A stretch of 24,732 nucleotides of DNA, from NCBI GenBank assembly GCA_002452335.1, contig DKFJ01000003.1, positions 1-24,732 on the forward strand. The letters are read 5' to 3'. The position numbers and the translations under genes were made by a program. Positions 7,322 to 14,831 of this stretch are shown one piece after another (position 1 is the stretch's first letter; every line of letters begins with the position of its first letter). Under the pieces are notes generated by a model. The model did no database searches. It worked only from the letters and a program-made list of their open reading frames with translations, and was not told where the DNA came from. The stretch is from Deferribacteraceae bacterium UBA6799 (lineage in GTDB: Bacteria; Chrysiogenota; Deferribacteres; Deferribacterales; Geovibrionaceae).

Positions 7322-8201
7322 AAACGTCGTCATATTCGGAGGCTCCGGCTTCCTCGGATGCTATGTGGCGGAAGAACTGATAAAAAGAGGCTACGGGGTC
7401 ACCGTGGCAGACATCCGCATGTCCGAATATCTGCCGAAAAAATGCGTCTTCGTCCCCTGCGACATACTGGACAGGCAGAAAGTAAGCGAGCTTATCACTA
7501 ACGATATATCATATGTCTACAACTTCGCCGGAATGGCGAATCTGGACAAGGCTGTATCCATGCCTGTGGAGACCATCGAATCCAACATCATGGGCAATCT
7601 GAACATTCTGGAAGGATGCCGTGACAAGAACATAGAGAGATATGTTTACGCATCCAGCGCATACGCCCTCAGCGACAAGGGGTCTTTCTACGGCGTCAGC
7701 AAGCTGGCGTCAGAGAAACTGACCGAGGAATATTTCAGAGCTTACGGGCTGAAATTCACCATCATCCGCTACGGCTCCGTGTACGGAGAGCGGGCTTATG
7801 AGAACAACTACCTCTACTCTGTGCTGAAAAGCGCCATCACGGATAAAAAAATAGTCCACGACAGGGACGGTCAGGAGGTGCGTGAGTATATACACGCTCA
7901 GGACGCCGCCGTTATGTCAGCGGACATCATCGAAAGCGAAAAATACGCCAACGAGCACATAATACTCACCGGCATAGAAAGGATGAAGAGAATAGAGCTC
8001 TTCATAATGATAAAAGAGATACTGAACAACGATGTGGACATCCGGCTGAACCACGAGCTGAACGACCACCATTACAAGATAACCCCCTACTCCTTTCACC
8101 CCAGCGTATGCAAAAAGCTGGTGCCCAACCCATACATAGACATGGGTCAGGGGATTCTGGACTGCATCAGGGAGATACACTCTCAGGGAGAAGAAGATTA
8201 A
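7314..8201 (+). CDS. NAD-dependent epimerase/dehydratase (extended SDR)
   Basis: A 295-residue extended SDR enzyme, probably acting on a nucleotide-linked or free sugar. VIFGGSGFLG (6-15) is the NAD-binding loop and VADIRM (31-36) holds the Asp that selects NAD. YASSAYAL (112-119) carries the catalytic Ser, and YGVSK (126-130) the Tyr/Lys pair. IIRYGSVYGERAYENN resembles the substrate loop of UDP-glucose 4-epimerase relatives. The sequence is complete and overlaps its upstream neighbour. The product (4-keto, 4-epi or reduced sugar) cannot be predicted. Its stop codon TAA overlaps the proposed ATT start of the next gene. Confidence 0.85.
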   Translation: MSKNVVIFGGSGFLGCYVAEELIKRGYGVTVADIRMSEYLPKKCVFVPCDILDRQKVSELITNDISYVYNFAGMANLDKAVSMPVETIESNIMGNLNILEGCRDKNIERYVYASSAYALSDKGSFYGVSKLASEKLTEEYFRAYGLKFTIIRYGSVYGERAYENNYLYSVLKSAITDKKIVHDRDGQEVREYIHAQDAAVMSADIIESEKYANEHIILTGIERMKRIELFIMIKEILNNDVDIRLNHELNDHHYKITPYSFHPSVCKKLVPNPYIDMGQGILDCIREIHSQGEED

Positions 8202-8847
8202 AAGGATATATCTGTCCCACACTCTCAGCGGAAACACCCCCACATACGGGGCGAAAAACGTGGCGGAACTGACGAAAATATCCGATATGTCAAAGGGCGA
8301 TCCGGCGAACAATACCCTTCTGTCCATGAGCCTGCACACAGGAACGCATGTGGATATGCCCTGTCATTTTTTCGAGAGAGGACAGACCATAGCTGATTTT
8401 CCGGCGGATTTCTGGTTTTTTGAAAAACCGCTTTTCATAGATATCACGCCGGAGAACAACGTCATAAAAGACGAACTGATAAGCAGACTTATTAATGCGG
8501 ATAAAGATACCGACTGCATCATAGTGAACACAGGATTCGACAGACACGACACGGATCAGCTCATGAAAAACCCAGGATTTCACGAAGACACAGCGGAATA
8601 TATCAGACAGAATTTCAGGAATGTCAGGCTGTTCGGGTTCGACAGCATCTCCGTGTCCAGCTTCGCCGACAGACCGGAAGGGCGCAAGGCGCACAAGGCG
8701 TTTCTGAACCCTGACTCACCCATCATTCTGCTGGAGGACATGAACCTCACAGATAAAGACTACAGATCGGTCAGGCGCCTGATCGTCTCCCCTCTGCGGG
8801 TGGACGGGGCGGACGGACTGCCCTGCACTGTCATAGGTGAGCTATGA
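8197..8847 (+). CDS. Cyclase-family metallohydrolase (kynurenine formamidase-like), apparent ATT start
   Basis: A 216-residue member of the cyclase family (PF04199 type), which hydrolyses amide or ester bonds, or closes rings, using a divalent metal. The metal site HTGTHVDMPCHFF carries His47, His51, Asp53 and His57, and the end, LIVSPLRVDGADGLPCTVIG, matches the family's last strand. The first usual start codon in frame is GTG 8260, but it would remove the N-terminal strand IYLSHTLSGNTPTYG that the family needs. Upstream of it, back to the in-frame stop at 8137, no ATG, GTG or TTG occurs. ATT 8197 follows GGGAG (8186-8190) at a spacing of six, so an AUU start is the best reading. A sequencing error is the alternative. 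The next gene starts inside its stop (ATGA). Confidence 0.8.
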   Translation: MKRIYLSHTLSGNTPTYGAKNVAELTKISDMSKGDPANNTLLSMSLHTGTHVDMPCHFFERGQTIADFPADFWFFEKPLFIDITPENNVIKDELISRLINADKDTDCIIVNTGFDRHDTDQLMKNPGFHEDTAEYIRQNFRNVRLFGFDSISVSSFADRPEGRKAHKAFLNPDSPIILLEDMNLTDKDYRSVRRLIVSPLRVDGADGLPCTVIGEL

Positions 8848-9476
8848 CACAGGCGATAATATTCGATTTCGACGGAGTGGTTCTGGACTCCGAAAAGATA
8901 AAAGACAACGGTTTCCGTGACCTCTTCACAGGATTTCCGGCAGAGGCTGTGGACTGCCTGATAGCCTATCACAAGGACAACGGCGGGCTGTCCCGCTTCG
9001 TTAAGATACGCTATATGTTCGAGACCATTCTGCGTCAGCCTGTATCGGACGAGATAATCATGCGCTATGCCGCCGAGTTCTCCGATATGATGCTCAGGGA
9101 GCTTACCAATCCCATCTACCTGATCCCCGAAACGCTGGATTTCATCAGAAAATATTATAAAAAACTGCCCATGCACGTTGCCTCCGGAACGGAACAGAAC
9201 GAGCTGAGAACTCTGGTGAAAGAACTGGGACTGGCGGAATATTTCACCTATGTCTACGGTTCTCCGGCGGATAAAACGGCAAATGTAAACACCATAATAA
9301 GCGACGGCGGATACGACAGAGACAGAGTGATCCTGATAGGCGATTCCAAAAACGACATGGCCGCCGCCAGAGACAACGGGATAATCTTCTGCGGATACAA
9401 TAACGAAAAGCTGATGAAAGTATCCGACTACTACATTACCGACTACGGCGATTTCGCCGATAAATATATCATATGA
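8844..9476 (+). CDS. HAD-superfamily phosphatase
   Basis: A 210-residue haloacid dehalogenase-like hydrolase with a helical cap, in the beta-phosphoglucomutase/phosphoglycolate phosphatase group. Motif I is IIFDFDGVV, with nucleophile Asp8 and acid Asp10. Motif II is Ser114 in VASGT, motif III Lys144 in PADKT, and motif IV GDSKND (166-171). The cap spans roughly residues 15-90. It is coupled on both sides by four-base ATGA overlaps. In Kdo and sialic-type pathways a HAD phosphatase (KdsC and others) removes the phosphate before CMP activation, and this gene may do the same here. A phosphomutase role is less likely but not excluded. Confidence 0.86.
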   Translation: MTQAIIFDFDGVVLDSEKIKDNGFRDLFTGFPAEAVDCLIAYHKDNGGLSRFVKIRYMFETILRQPVSDEIIMRYAAEFSDMMLRELTNPIYLIPETLDFIRKYYKKLPMHVASGTEQNELRTLVKELGLAEYFTYVYGSPADKTANVNTIISDGGYDRDRVILIGDSKNDMAAARDNGIIFCGYNNEKLMKVSDYYITDYGDFADKYII

Positions 9477-10285
9477 CAAATGTTTTCAGAGAAGCGGCTC
9501 AGTTCGCCGTGAATATCTACAGAGAAAAGAGCCTGATCTATACCCTGTCCGCGGACGATTTCCGTCAGCAGTATCTGGGGTCATATCTGGGCATGCTCTG
9601 GGCGGTACTTCGCCCCGTCATTTTTGTGCTCACCATTTGGCTGGTCTTCACCGTCGGGTTCAAGAGACAGCCGGACGCCAAAGTCCCCTTCATCCTCTAC
9701 CTGATATGCGGATACGCTCCGTGGGTCTTCTTCGCCGACTGCGTGAACGGCGGGATGAACTCCGTGGTGAACAACCGTCATCTGGTTAAAAAGGTGGACT
9801 TCCGTGTCAGCATCCTCCCGCTGGTTAAAATCATCTCGTCGTTTTACCTGCATCTGGTCTTTCTGTTCATCATCGCCGCAATAGCGGTATACAAGGGTTT
9901 CTACCCTACCGTTTACTGGCTCCAGATACCCTTCTATCTCTTCTGCGTCTTCATGCTGACGCTGGGCATAGGCTGGCTGGCTGGGGCTGTGCGGGTTTTT
10001 ACCAAAGACATGAGCCAGATAATCCAGGTGGTTCTCCAGACTGGCTTCTGGGTTACGCCTATTTTCTGGAACGCCTCGGCGGTGCCTGAAAAATACCGGA
10101 TACTCCTCTACCTGAACCCTATGGTCTATGTGGTGGAGGGATACAGAAACATATTCATCAGCGGACACTGGTTTTTTCAGGATATCTATCCGCTGGCGAT
10201 GTTCGTATGCATCAGCTCCGCATTTCTGCTGCTGGGCATCATCACGTTCAAAAAACTCCGTCCCCACTTCGCAGAGGTGCTGTGA
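9473..10285 (+). CDS. wzm: Polysaccharide ABC exporter permease (Wzm-like)
   Basis: A 270-residue inner-membrane protein of the ABC-2 type that forms the channel for export of an undecaprenyl-linked glycan. The cytoplasmic N-terminus contains QQYLGSYLGMLWAVLRPV, the amphipathic entry to the first membrane helix that is typical of Wzm and KpsM relatives. About six hydrophobic helices follow, among them VIFVLTIWLVFTV, LPLVKIISSFYLHLVFLFII and a C-terminal one around ISSAFLLLGIITF. NPMVYVVEGYRN is a conserved late loop. It overlaps the HAD gene (ATGA) and its stop overlaps the ATG of the ATPase gene (TGATG), as expected for partners made in equal amounts. Confidence 0.92.
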   Translation: MTNVFREAAQFAVNIYREKSLIYTLSADDFRQQYLGSYLGMLWAVLRPVIFVLTIWLVFTVGFKRQPDAKVPFILYLICGYAPWVFFADCVNGGMNSVVNNRHLVKKVDFRVSILPLVKIISSFYLHLVFLFIIAAIAVYKGFYPTVYWLQIPFYLFCVFMLTLGIGWLAGAVRVFTKDMSQIIQVVLQTGFWVTPIFWNASAVPEKYRILLYLNPMVYVVEGYRNIFISGHWFFQDIYPLAMFVCISSAFLLLGIITFKKLRPHFAEVL

Positions 10286-11454
10286 TGCCCGGCGAAACAG
10301 TGGTAAAGGCGGATAAACTCTCTAAGATATACAACCTCTACGACAACCCGTTTGATCGGGTGAAAGAGGTTTTCAGCATAACAGGCAGAGAACGCCACAA
10401 ACAGTTCAGGGCGCTCAGTGATGTGTCGCTGGAGCTGAAACGGGGCGAGACTCTGGGCATCATCGGGCGCAACGGTCACGGAAAATCAACCCTGCTGAAG
10501 ATTATAGCGGGGGTCATCCAGCCCACATCCGGCACAGTGACCAAGCGTGGACGTACAGCCGCCATTCTGGAGGTCACCTCCGGTCTCAAACCGGAGCTGA
10601 CAGGGGCGGAGAACATCCGCCTGAACCTGAAGATCAACGGTTTCTCCGGTGCCGACATACAGAAGAAGACCGATGAGGTCATAGCCTTCGCCGAGCTGAG
10701 CGAACACATAAACCAGCCGGTCAAGACGTACAGCAGCGGAATGAAATCCCGTCTGGGATTCGCCATAGCCACATCTGTGGAGCCGGACATACTCATTCTG
10801 GACGAGGTGCTGGCGGTGGGCGACTTCGTATTCCGTCAGAAATGTCTGTCCAGAATCAACTCCATGCGGAATGGAATGTCCGTGATCTTCGTATCCCACT
10901 CCATGAACGACGTCCGTATGTTCTGCGACAGGGTGCTGGTGCTGAACAAGGGCAGAGCGGTCTTCTGCGGCGACAGGGAAGAGGCGATAGAGCTCTATCT
11001 CAGCTCACAGGAAACACCTAAGGCGTTCATACCGCAGAAGCCTTTTTACGGCGATATCTTCCGCAATAACGACAAGATAGCTGACGTAACCCATACATTC
11101 AGCAAAGAGATATACAGACTGGGCGACACCATCCGGTTCGATTTTTCGTTCCGTCTGCTCTTCAGTCCGAAAAATCTGATAATCGGACTTCCCGTTTACA
11201 ACAGCACAGGCACTCTCATAACATCTTTTAACAGCGATCACGCAAAATTTGCTTTTTCCTGTGAAAGTAATATAATCAGAGGCAGCCTGACCGCTCCGTG
11301 TATCTTTAACCCCGACAGCTACATATCTGTGATGGCGGTGGTGGACGGCAGCGAGTTTCTTTACCGTGACCTGAACCCTGACTTTTCTGTAATGCCGCAG
11401 GAGCGTGTTTTCGGATTCGTGACACCTCCGCAGACGTGGGAGACATATGAGTGA
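10285..11454 (+). CDS. wzt: Polysaccharide ABC exporter ATPase with C-terminal Wzt-type domain
   Basis: A 389-residue protein that powers glycan export with the permease encoded just before it. Walker A is GRNGHGKST (61-69), the signature YSSGMKSRL (149-157), Walker B ILILDEVLAVGD (169-180) and the switch His follows in SHS (about 204-206). Residues from about 245 on form a separate beta-rich domain, as in O9a Wzt, where it binds the modified non-reducing end of the finished chain and restricts export to capped polymer. ATG 10285 is chosen because it overlaps the permease stop; an in-frame start at 10207 would only add sequence read out of frame from the permease gene. It overlaps the methyltransferase gene by eight bases. 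Confidence 0.92.
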   Translation: MPGETVVKADKLSKIYNLYDNPFDRVKEVFSITGRERHKQFRALSDVSLELKRGETLGIIGRNGHGKSTLLKIIAGVIQPTSGTVTKRGRTAAILEVTSGLKPELTGAENIRLNLKINGFSGADIQKKTDEVIAFAELSEHINQPVKTYSSGMKSRLGFAIATSVEPDILILDEVLAVGDFVFRQKCLSRINSMRNGMSVIFVSHSMNDVRMFCDRVLVLNKGRAVFCGDREEAIELYLSSQETPKAFIPQKPFYGDIFRNNDKIADVTHTFSKEIYRLGDTIRFDFSFRLLFSPKNLIIGLPVYNSTGTLITSFNSDHAKFAFSCESNIIRGSLTAPCIFNPDSYISVMAVVDGSEFLYRDLNPDFSVMPQERVFGFVTPPQTWETYE

Positions 11455-12733
11455 AGTTAATTTTCCTCAGTTCAGAGACCTGCTCCTCGAAAAAAACCGT
11501 ATACCCAGACGCCTGAACCCCACAGCGGCTGACAAGAAACAGCAGTTTCTGATGTCACTGGACAGCGGCGTTATAAGCACCCGTGAGATAACGGTCTGTC
11601 CATGCGGGTCAAGCTCTCTGGAAAAACTGACGGAGACCGACCGGTTCGGGCTTCCGTTCGGCTCTCTCATCTGCCGTGACTGCGGGCTGGTGCTGACGAA
11701 CCCGTCTCTCGCCAAAGATTCTCTGGCGGAATATTACGAAAAATATTATCACGCCCTGAACTACGGACACCTGCACATGCACGAACAGCAGGCTCTCTTC
11801 AAACTGGGGCAGGGAAAAAAGATATTTAACCTCATTGAAAAATTCCTGAACGGCAGAAAATCTCTGGATGTTCTGGAGATAGGCGCGGGAACAGGAAACG
11901 TTCTAAGCGAGCTTAAACAGGAGGCGGCGCTTCACAATGTCTCCGTGGCTGAGACCGCCACGGAATACAGCTCCGACTGTATCAGCGAATGTGAGGACAA
12001 GGGCATCAACGCCGTCTACGGCGACGCGGACACCATGCTGTCCGCCGGAAAAACTTTCGACATCATAATACTCAGCCATGTGTTCGAACATTTCACCGAA
12101 CCGCTGGCAGAGACGGAAAAACTGAAAAAACTGCTTAATCCCGACGGGCTGCTGTACATAGAGGTCCCCGGACTGATGAACATACACAGCATCAATACAT
12201 ATAATTTCGATTTTCTGGAATACCTGACCCACGCCCACATACATAACTTCAACTCGGTCTCCCTCCAGAATATTATGGCGCTGGGAGGTTTCAAGCCTCT
12301 CTACATCAACGAGGCGGTAGAGGCGGTATTCACCCGCTCAGACTCAGAGGAGAAGGTAGACTGTTCCGGCAACTACTCAGCTGTTATGACTTATCTGGAA
12401 AAACTGGTGTTCTGCCGTGAGTTTCTGAAAGACGGCATAGACAGCTTCCGCAGGGGGCTGAACAACGCCAAGGAGGAGCTGGCGAATGTGCACCGCTGGC
12501 ATGAGCACGAGAAAAAAGAAGCGGAAAAATACGCCCGCTGGCACAAGACGGAAAAGGAAAATTTTCTGAAAACATCCAAATGGCTGGATACGGAAAAAAA
12601 AGTTGTCTCCGAACTGATGCATACTCTTGACGAATATTTCAAAACACCCTATACAAGCATCTCGCTTAAGATAAAAAAGCTGAAATCGATCCGAGAGGTC
12701 TTTGAAAAATACCGCAAGAGGTACCTGCGTTGA
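11447..12733 (+). CDS. SAM-dependent methyltransferase with C-terminal coiled coil (WbdD-like layout)
   Basis: A 428-residue protein. Residues 51-79 hold a zinc-ribbon-like Cys set (CPCG and CRDCG: Cys51, Cys53, Cys76, Cys79). A class I methyltransferase domain follows, with SAM loop VLEIGAGTGN (142-151), a post-I region near GDAD and LSHVFEHF (209-216). From about residue 320 the chain is highly charged and helical, with three 14-residue units starting RWHEHEK, RWHKTEK and KWLDTEK (350-391), then a basic tail. In E. coli O9a the chain terminator WbdD joins a methyltransferase to a coiled-coil ruler and is encoded next to wzm-wzt, as here; WbdD also has a kinase domain that this protein lacks. 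A simple sugar C- or O-methyltransferase is the alternative. Confidence 0.82.
   Translation: MSEVNFPQFRDLLLEKNRIPRRLNPTAADKKQQFLMSLDSGVISTREITVCPCGSSSLEKLTETDRFGLPFGSLICRDCGLVLTNPSLAKDSLAEYYEKYYHALNYGHLHMHEQQALFKLGQGKKIFNLIEKFLNGRKSLDVLEIGAGTGNVLSELKQEAALHNVSVAETATEYSSDCISECEDKGINAVYGDADTMLSAGKTFDIIILSHVFEHFTEPLAETEKLKKLLNPDGLLYIEVPGLMNIHSINTYNFDFLEYLTHAHIHNFNSVSLQNIMALGGFKPLYINEAVEAVFTRSDSEEKVDCSGNYSAVMTYLEKLVFCREFLKDGIDSFRRGLNNAKEELANVHRWHEHEKKEAEKYARWHKTEKENFLKTSKWLDTEKKVVSELMHTLDEYFKTPYTSISLKIKKLKSIREVFEKYRKRYLR
12494..12619 (+). repeat. Three tandem 14-residue coiled-coil units inside the methyltransferase
   Basis: Codons 350-363, 364-377 and 378-391 encode RWHEHEKKEAEKYA, RWHKTEKENFLKTS and KWLDTEKKVVSELM. 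Each unit is 14 residues (two heptads), keeps basic-Trp at its first two positions and Glu-Lys at positions 6-7. The period is exact at protein level, with no insertion between units. Confidence 0.75.
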
Positions 12734-13932
12734 GACTGCTGATATACAGCGAAAACGACTACGGATGCGGAGCTTCCATCGCCGCATACAGGCTAGCCGC
12801 CGGCATGGCGAAGAGCCACGAGGTCATGTACGTTTTCGAAAACCAGAAAAACGACTACTCACTATACAAGAACACAGGGATACGCCCGTGGCATCTGGGG
12901 CGCACCTATTCCTTCGCCAAGAAGGCGGTATACAAATCAGCCCGTCTGATAGCTAAACTCACAAGGGGAGAGGCATACCGCAACCTGATCTTTTCCGTGT
13001 TCTTAAGCCGTGTGAAACAATATAATCCGGATATAATCCACCTGCACAACTGCTATTTCACCCAGAAACAGATAGCGAAACTGGCGGAACTTTTTCCCGT
13101 GGTGTGGACTATGCACGACCAGTTCGCTCTTTATGGATATAACTACAGGATAACCGCTCTGGACAGTGAAGAGGTCACCTACTGCCCCGTGGCAACGTGG
13201 CGCAGAAAGCTCTATAACCCTGACGACCTGCTGAACAGTAAACAGGCGAAGGTGATATTCACCCCGCCGTCTGACTGGCTGTCCGGTCTGGCGGAAAAGA
13301 TAACCAAAGGCAGAAAACCCGTAAAAACAGTTAACAACGGCATCCCGCTGGACGCTATGGTTCCCGTGGAAAAAGCGGAAGCCTGCGGATATGTGGGTAT
13401 AGATCCGGATAAATTCACCCTGCTGTTTCTGGCAGGCACAGGCGCTTGGAAGCGAAAGAATGTGGACGCCGTGATTCAGGCGCTGAATCTGGTGCCGGAG
13501 CTGGATATGCAGGCGGTGGTGATAGGCAGCACAGCCAAAACGGACAGATCGGACCCCCGGCTGGTTCTGAAAGGATCCGTCACAGGCACAGAGGCTCTCA
13601 GCAGATATTATAGCTGCGCCGACGTCTTCTGCATCCCGTCCATAATAGACAACCTGCCGAACACTGTGCTGGAATCGCTGGCGTGCTCTACCCCGGTTCT
13701 GGGCTCTGTCAACGGCGGCGTACCGGAGATGGTCATAGAGGGGCGCACAGGATGGCTCTTCGACCCGATGAACGTGGGGGAGCTGGCGGACAAAATAAAA
13801 TATCTGTACACTCACAGAGAAGAGATAAAAGACTTACAAAAAAACTGCCGTGATTTCGTCACTGAAAAATTCGGCGAAGAGACCATGACCGCAAACTATG
13901 AAAAGATATACAGAGAAATGAAAGGTGACTAA
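12730..13932 (+). CDS. Family 4 glycosyltransferase
   Basis: A 400-residue GT-B glycosyltransferase. The N-terminal MRLLIYSENDYGCGASIAAY contains the Gly-rich donor loop. HLHNCYF and TMHDQFAL are typical acceptor-side blocks of GT4 proteins in glycan loci, and VNNGIPLD lies at the domain junction. PSIIDNLPNTVLESLACSTP is the donor-binding segment, with Asn-Leu-Pro-Asn in place of Glu-Gly-Phe-Gly as in WcaL-like relatives, and VNGGVPEMV follows. The start is TTG 12730, overlapping the previous stop by four bases (TTGA); no ATG lies near it in frame and the start fits the first strand. Its position after the exporter and methyltransferase suggests that it builds the same polymer. The sugar is unknown. 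Confidence 0.87.
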   Translation: MRLLIYSENDYGCGASIAAYRLAAGMAKSHEVMYVFENQKNDYSLYKNTGIRPWHLGRTYSFAKKAVYKSARLIAKLTRGEAYRNLIFSVFLSRVKQYNPDIIHLHNCYFTQKQIAKLAELFPVVWTMHDQFALYGYNYRITALDSEEVTYCPVATWRRKLYNPDDLLNSKQAKVIFTPPSDWLSGLAEKITKGRKPVKTVNNGIPLDAMVPVEKAEACGYVGIDPDKFTLLFLAGTGAWKRKNVDAVIQALNLVPELDMQAVVIGSTAKTDRSDPRLVLKGSVTGTEALSRYYSCADVFCIPSIIDNLPNTVLESLACSTPVLGSVNGGVPEMVIEGRTGWLFDPMNVGELADKIKYLYTHREEIKDLQKNCRDFVTEKFGEETMTANYEKIYREMKGD

Positions 13933-14823
13933 ATGAATGACGCCATCAAGAATTCACTGCCCTACAAGGCATACCGAAAGATACGCTCAAAGCTGATAGA
14001 CGGCTACACCAGACCCTATAAGGACAAATATGATTCCAGCGCCATGGAGCTGGTGGTGGAGACGTTCGGCTATAAGATGGCCGGCAGGGGAATCCCGCTG
14101 ACAGAGAATCACCGCAACATCATAAAATATCATAACGCCTACAAGGGCAAAAGAGCCTTTCTGATAGGCAACGGACCCAGCCTGAACAAGCTCGATCTGA
14201 CACTGCTGAAAGACGAAGTGGCAATCGGCGTTAACAGCATCTATCTCAACTATGAGAAAATGGGATTTCTGCCCACCCACTACGTTGTGGAGGATAACTT
14301 CGTGGCGGAGGACAGAGCGGACGAGATAAACAGGCTGAAAGGAACGCAGAAATGGTTCGGCAACTACCTGCGCTACTGCCTGAAACCGGACGAATGCACC
14401 AACTGGCTGAACGTCCGCATGAGATATGACAATTATCCCGATTTTCCCTATTTTTCCACCAACGCCGCCAGACAGGTTTTCACCGGCGGATCGGTAACAT
14501 ACGTCTGCATGCAGCTCGCATATTACCTCGGCATCAGGGAGCTATACCTTATAGGTTTCGATCATCACTACGTCATTCCAGAGGACGCTGACGTGGAAGG
14601 ACTGAAAATAACATCCACAGGCGATGACCCCAACCACTTTCACCCGGACTATTTCGGCAAAGGCAAGAGATGGCACGACCCCATGGTGGACAGGATGGAG
14701 CAGGGCTATGCCAAGGCCGGAAAGTTCTTTGAGAAAGCGGGCGGAAAGATCAGAAACGCCACAGCGGGCGGAAAACTCGAGGTTTTTGAAAGGGTTGACT
14801 ATTTCAGCCTGTTTAACGGATAG
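13933..14823 (+). CDS. DUF115 family protein (MptE/GT42-like), candidate glycosyltransferase
   Basis: A 296-residue protein of the DUF115 group, which contains archaeal 6-hydroxymethylpterin pyrophosphokinase (MptE), flagellin glycosyltransferase (Maf) domains and relatives of family 42 sialyltransferases. AFLIGNGPSLNKLD (75-88) is the nucleotide-binding loop. GVNSIYL (99-105) and THYVVED (115-121) follow, and FTGGSVTYVCMQLAYYLG (183-200) with ELYLIGFDHHY (203-213) is the second conserved block, much like the TSGVYMC...YLSGID pattern of Cst-II. After it come His-rich loops, including PNHFHPDYF. It begins immediately after the previous stop. In a glycan operon with a CMP-sugar synthetase, a CMP-sugar transferase is more likely than a pterin enzyme; this is inference. 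Confidence 0.75.
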   Translation: MNDAIKNSLPYKAYRKIRSKLIDGYTRPYKDKYDSSAMELVVETFGYKMAGRGIPLTENHRNIIKYHNAYKGKRAFLIGNGPSLNKLDLTLLKDEVAIGVNSIYLNYEKMGFLPTHYVVEDNFVAEDRADEINRLKGTQKWFGNYLRYCLKPDECTNWLNVRMRYDNYPDFPYFSTNAARQVFTGGSVTYVCMQLAYYLGIRELYLIGFDHHYVIPEDADVEGLKITSTGDDPNHFHPDYFGKGKRWHDPMVDRMEQGYAKAGKFFEKAGGKIRNATAGGKLEVFERVDYFSLFNG

Positions 14824-14831
14824 GAATCGGC

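Noticed and set aside
8760..9479. 239-codon minus-strand frame across the cyclase and HAD genes
   Set aside because: It spans two genes with intact catalytic motifs on the other strand and resembles no family.
10207..10284. Longer N-terminus for the Wzt-like ATPase
   Set aside because: The extra 26 codons lie wholly within the permease gene in another frame, and the protein aligns from the ATG at 10285.
13003..13815. 270-codon minus-strand frame inside the second GT4 gene
   Set aside because: The GT4 gene is intact with both domains; the antisense product has no motif.
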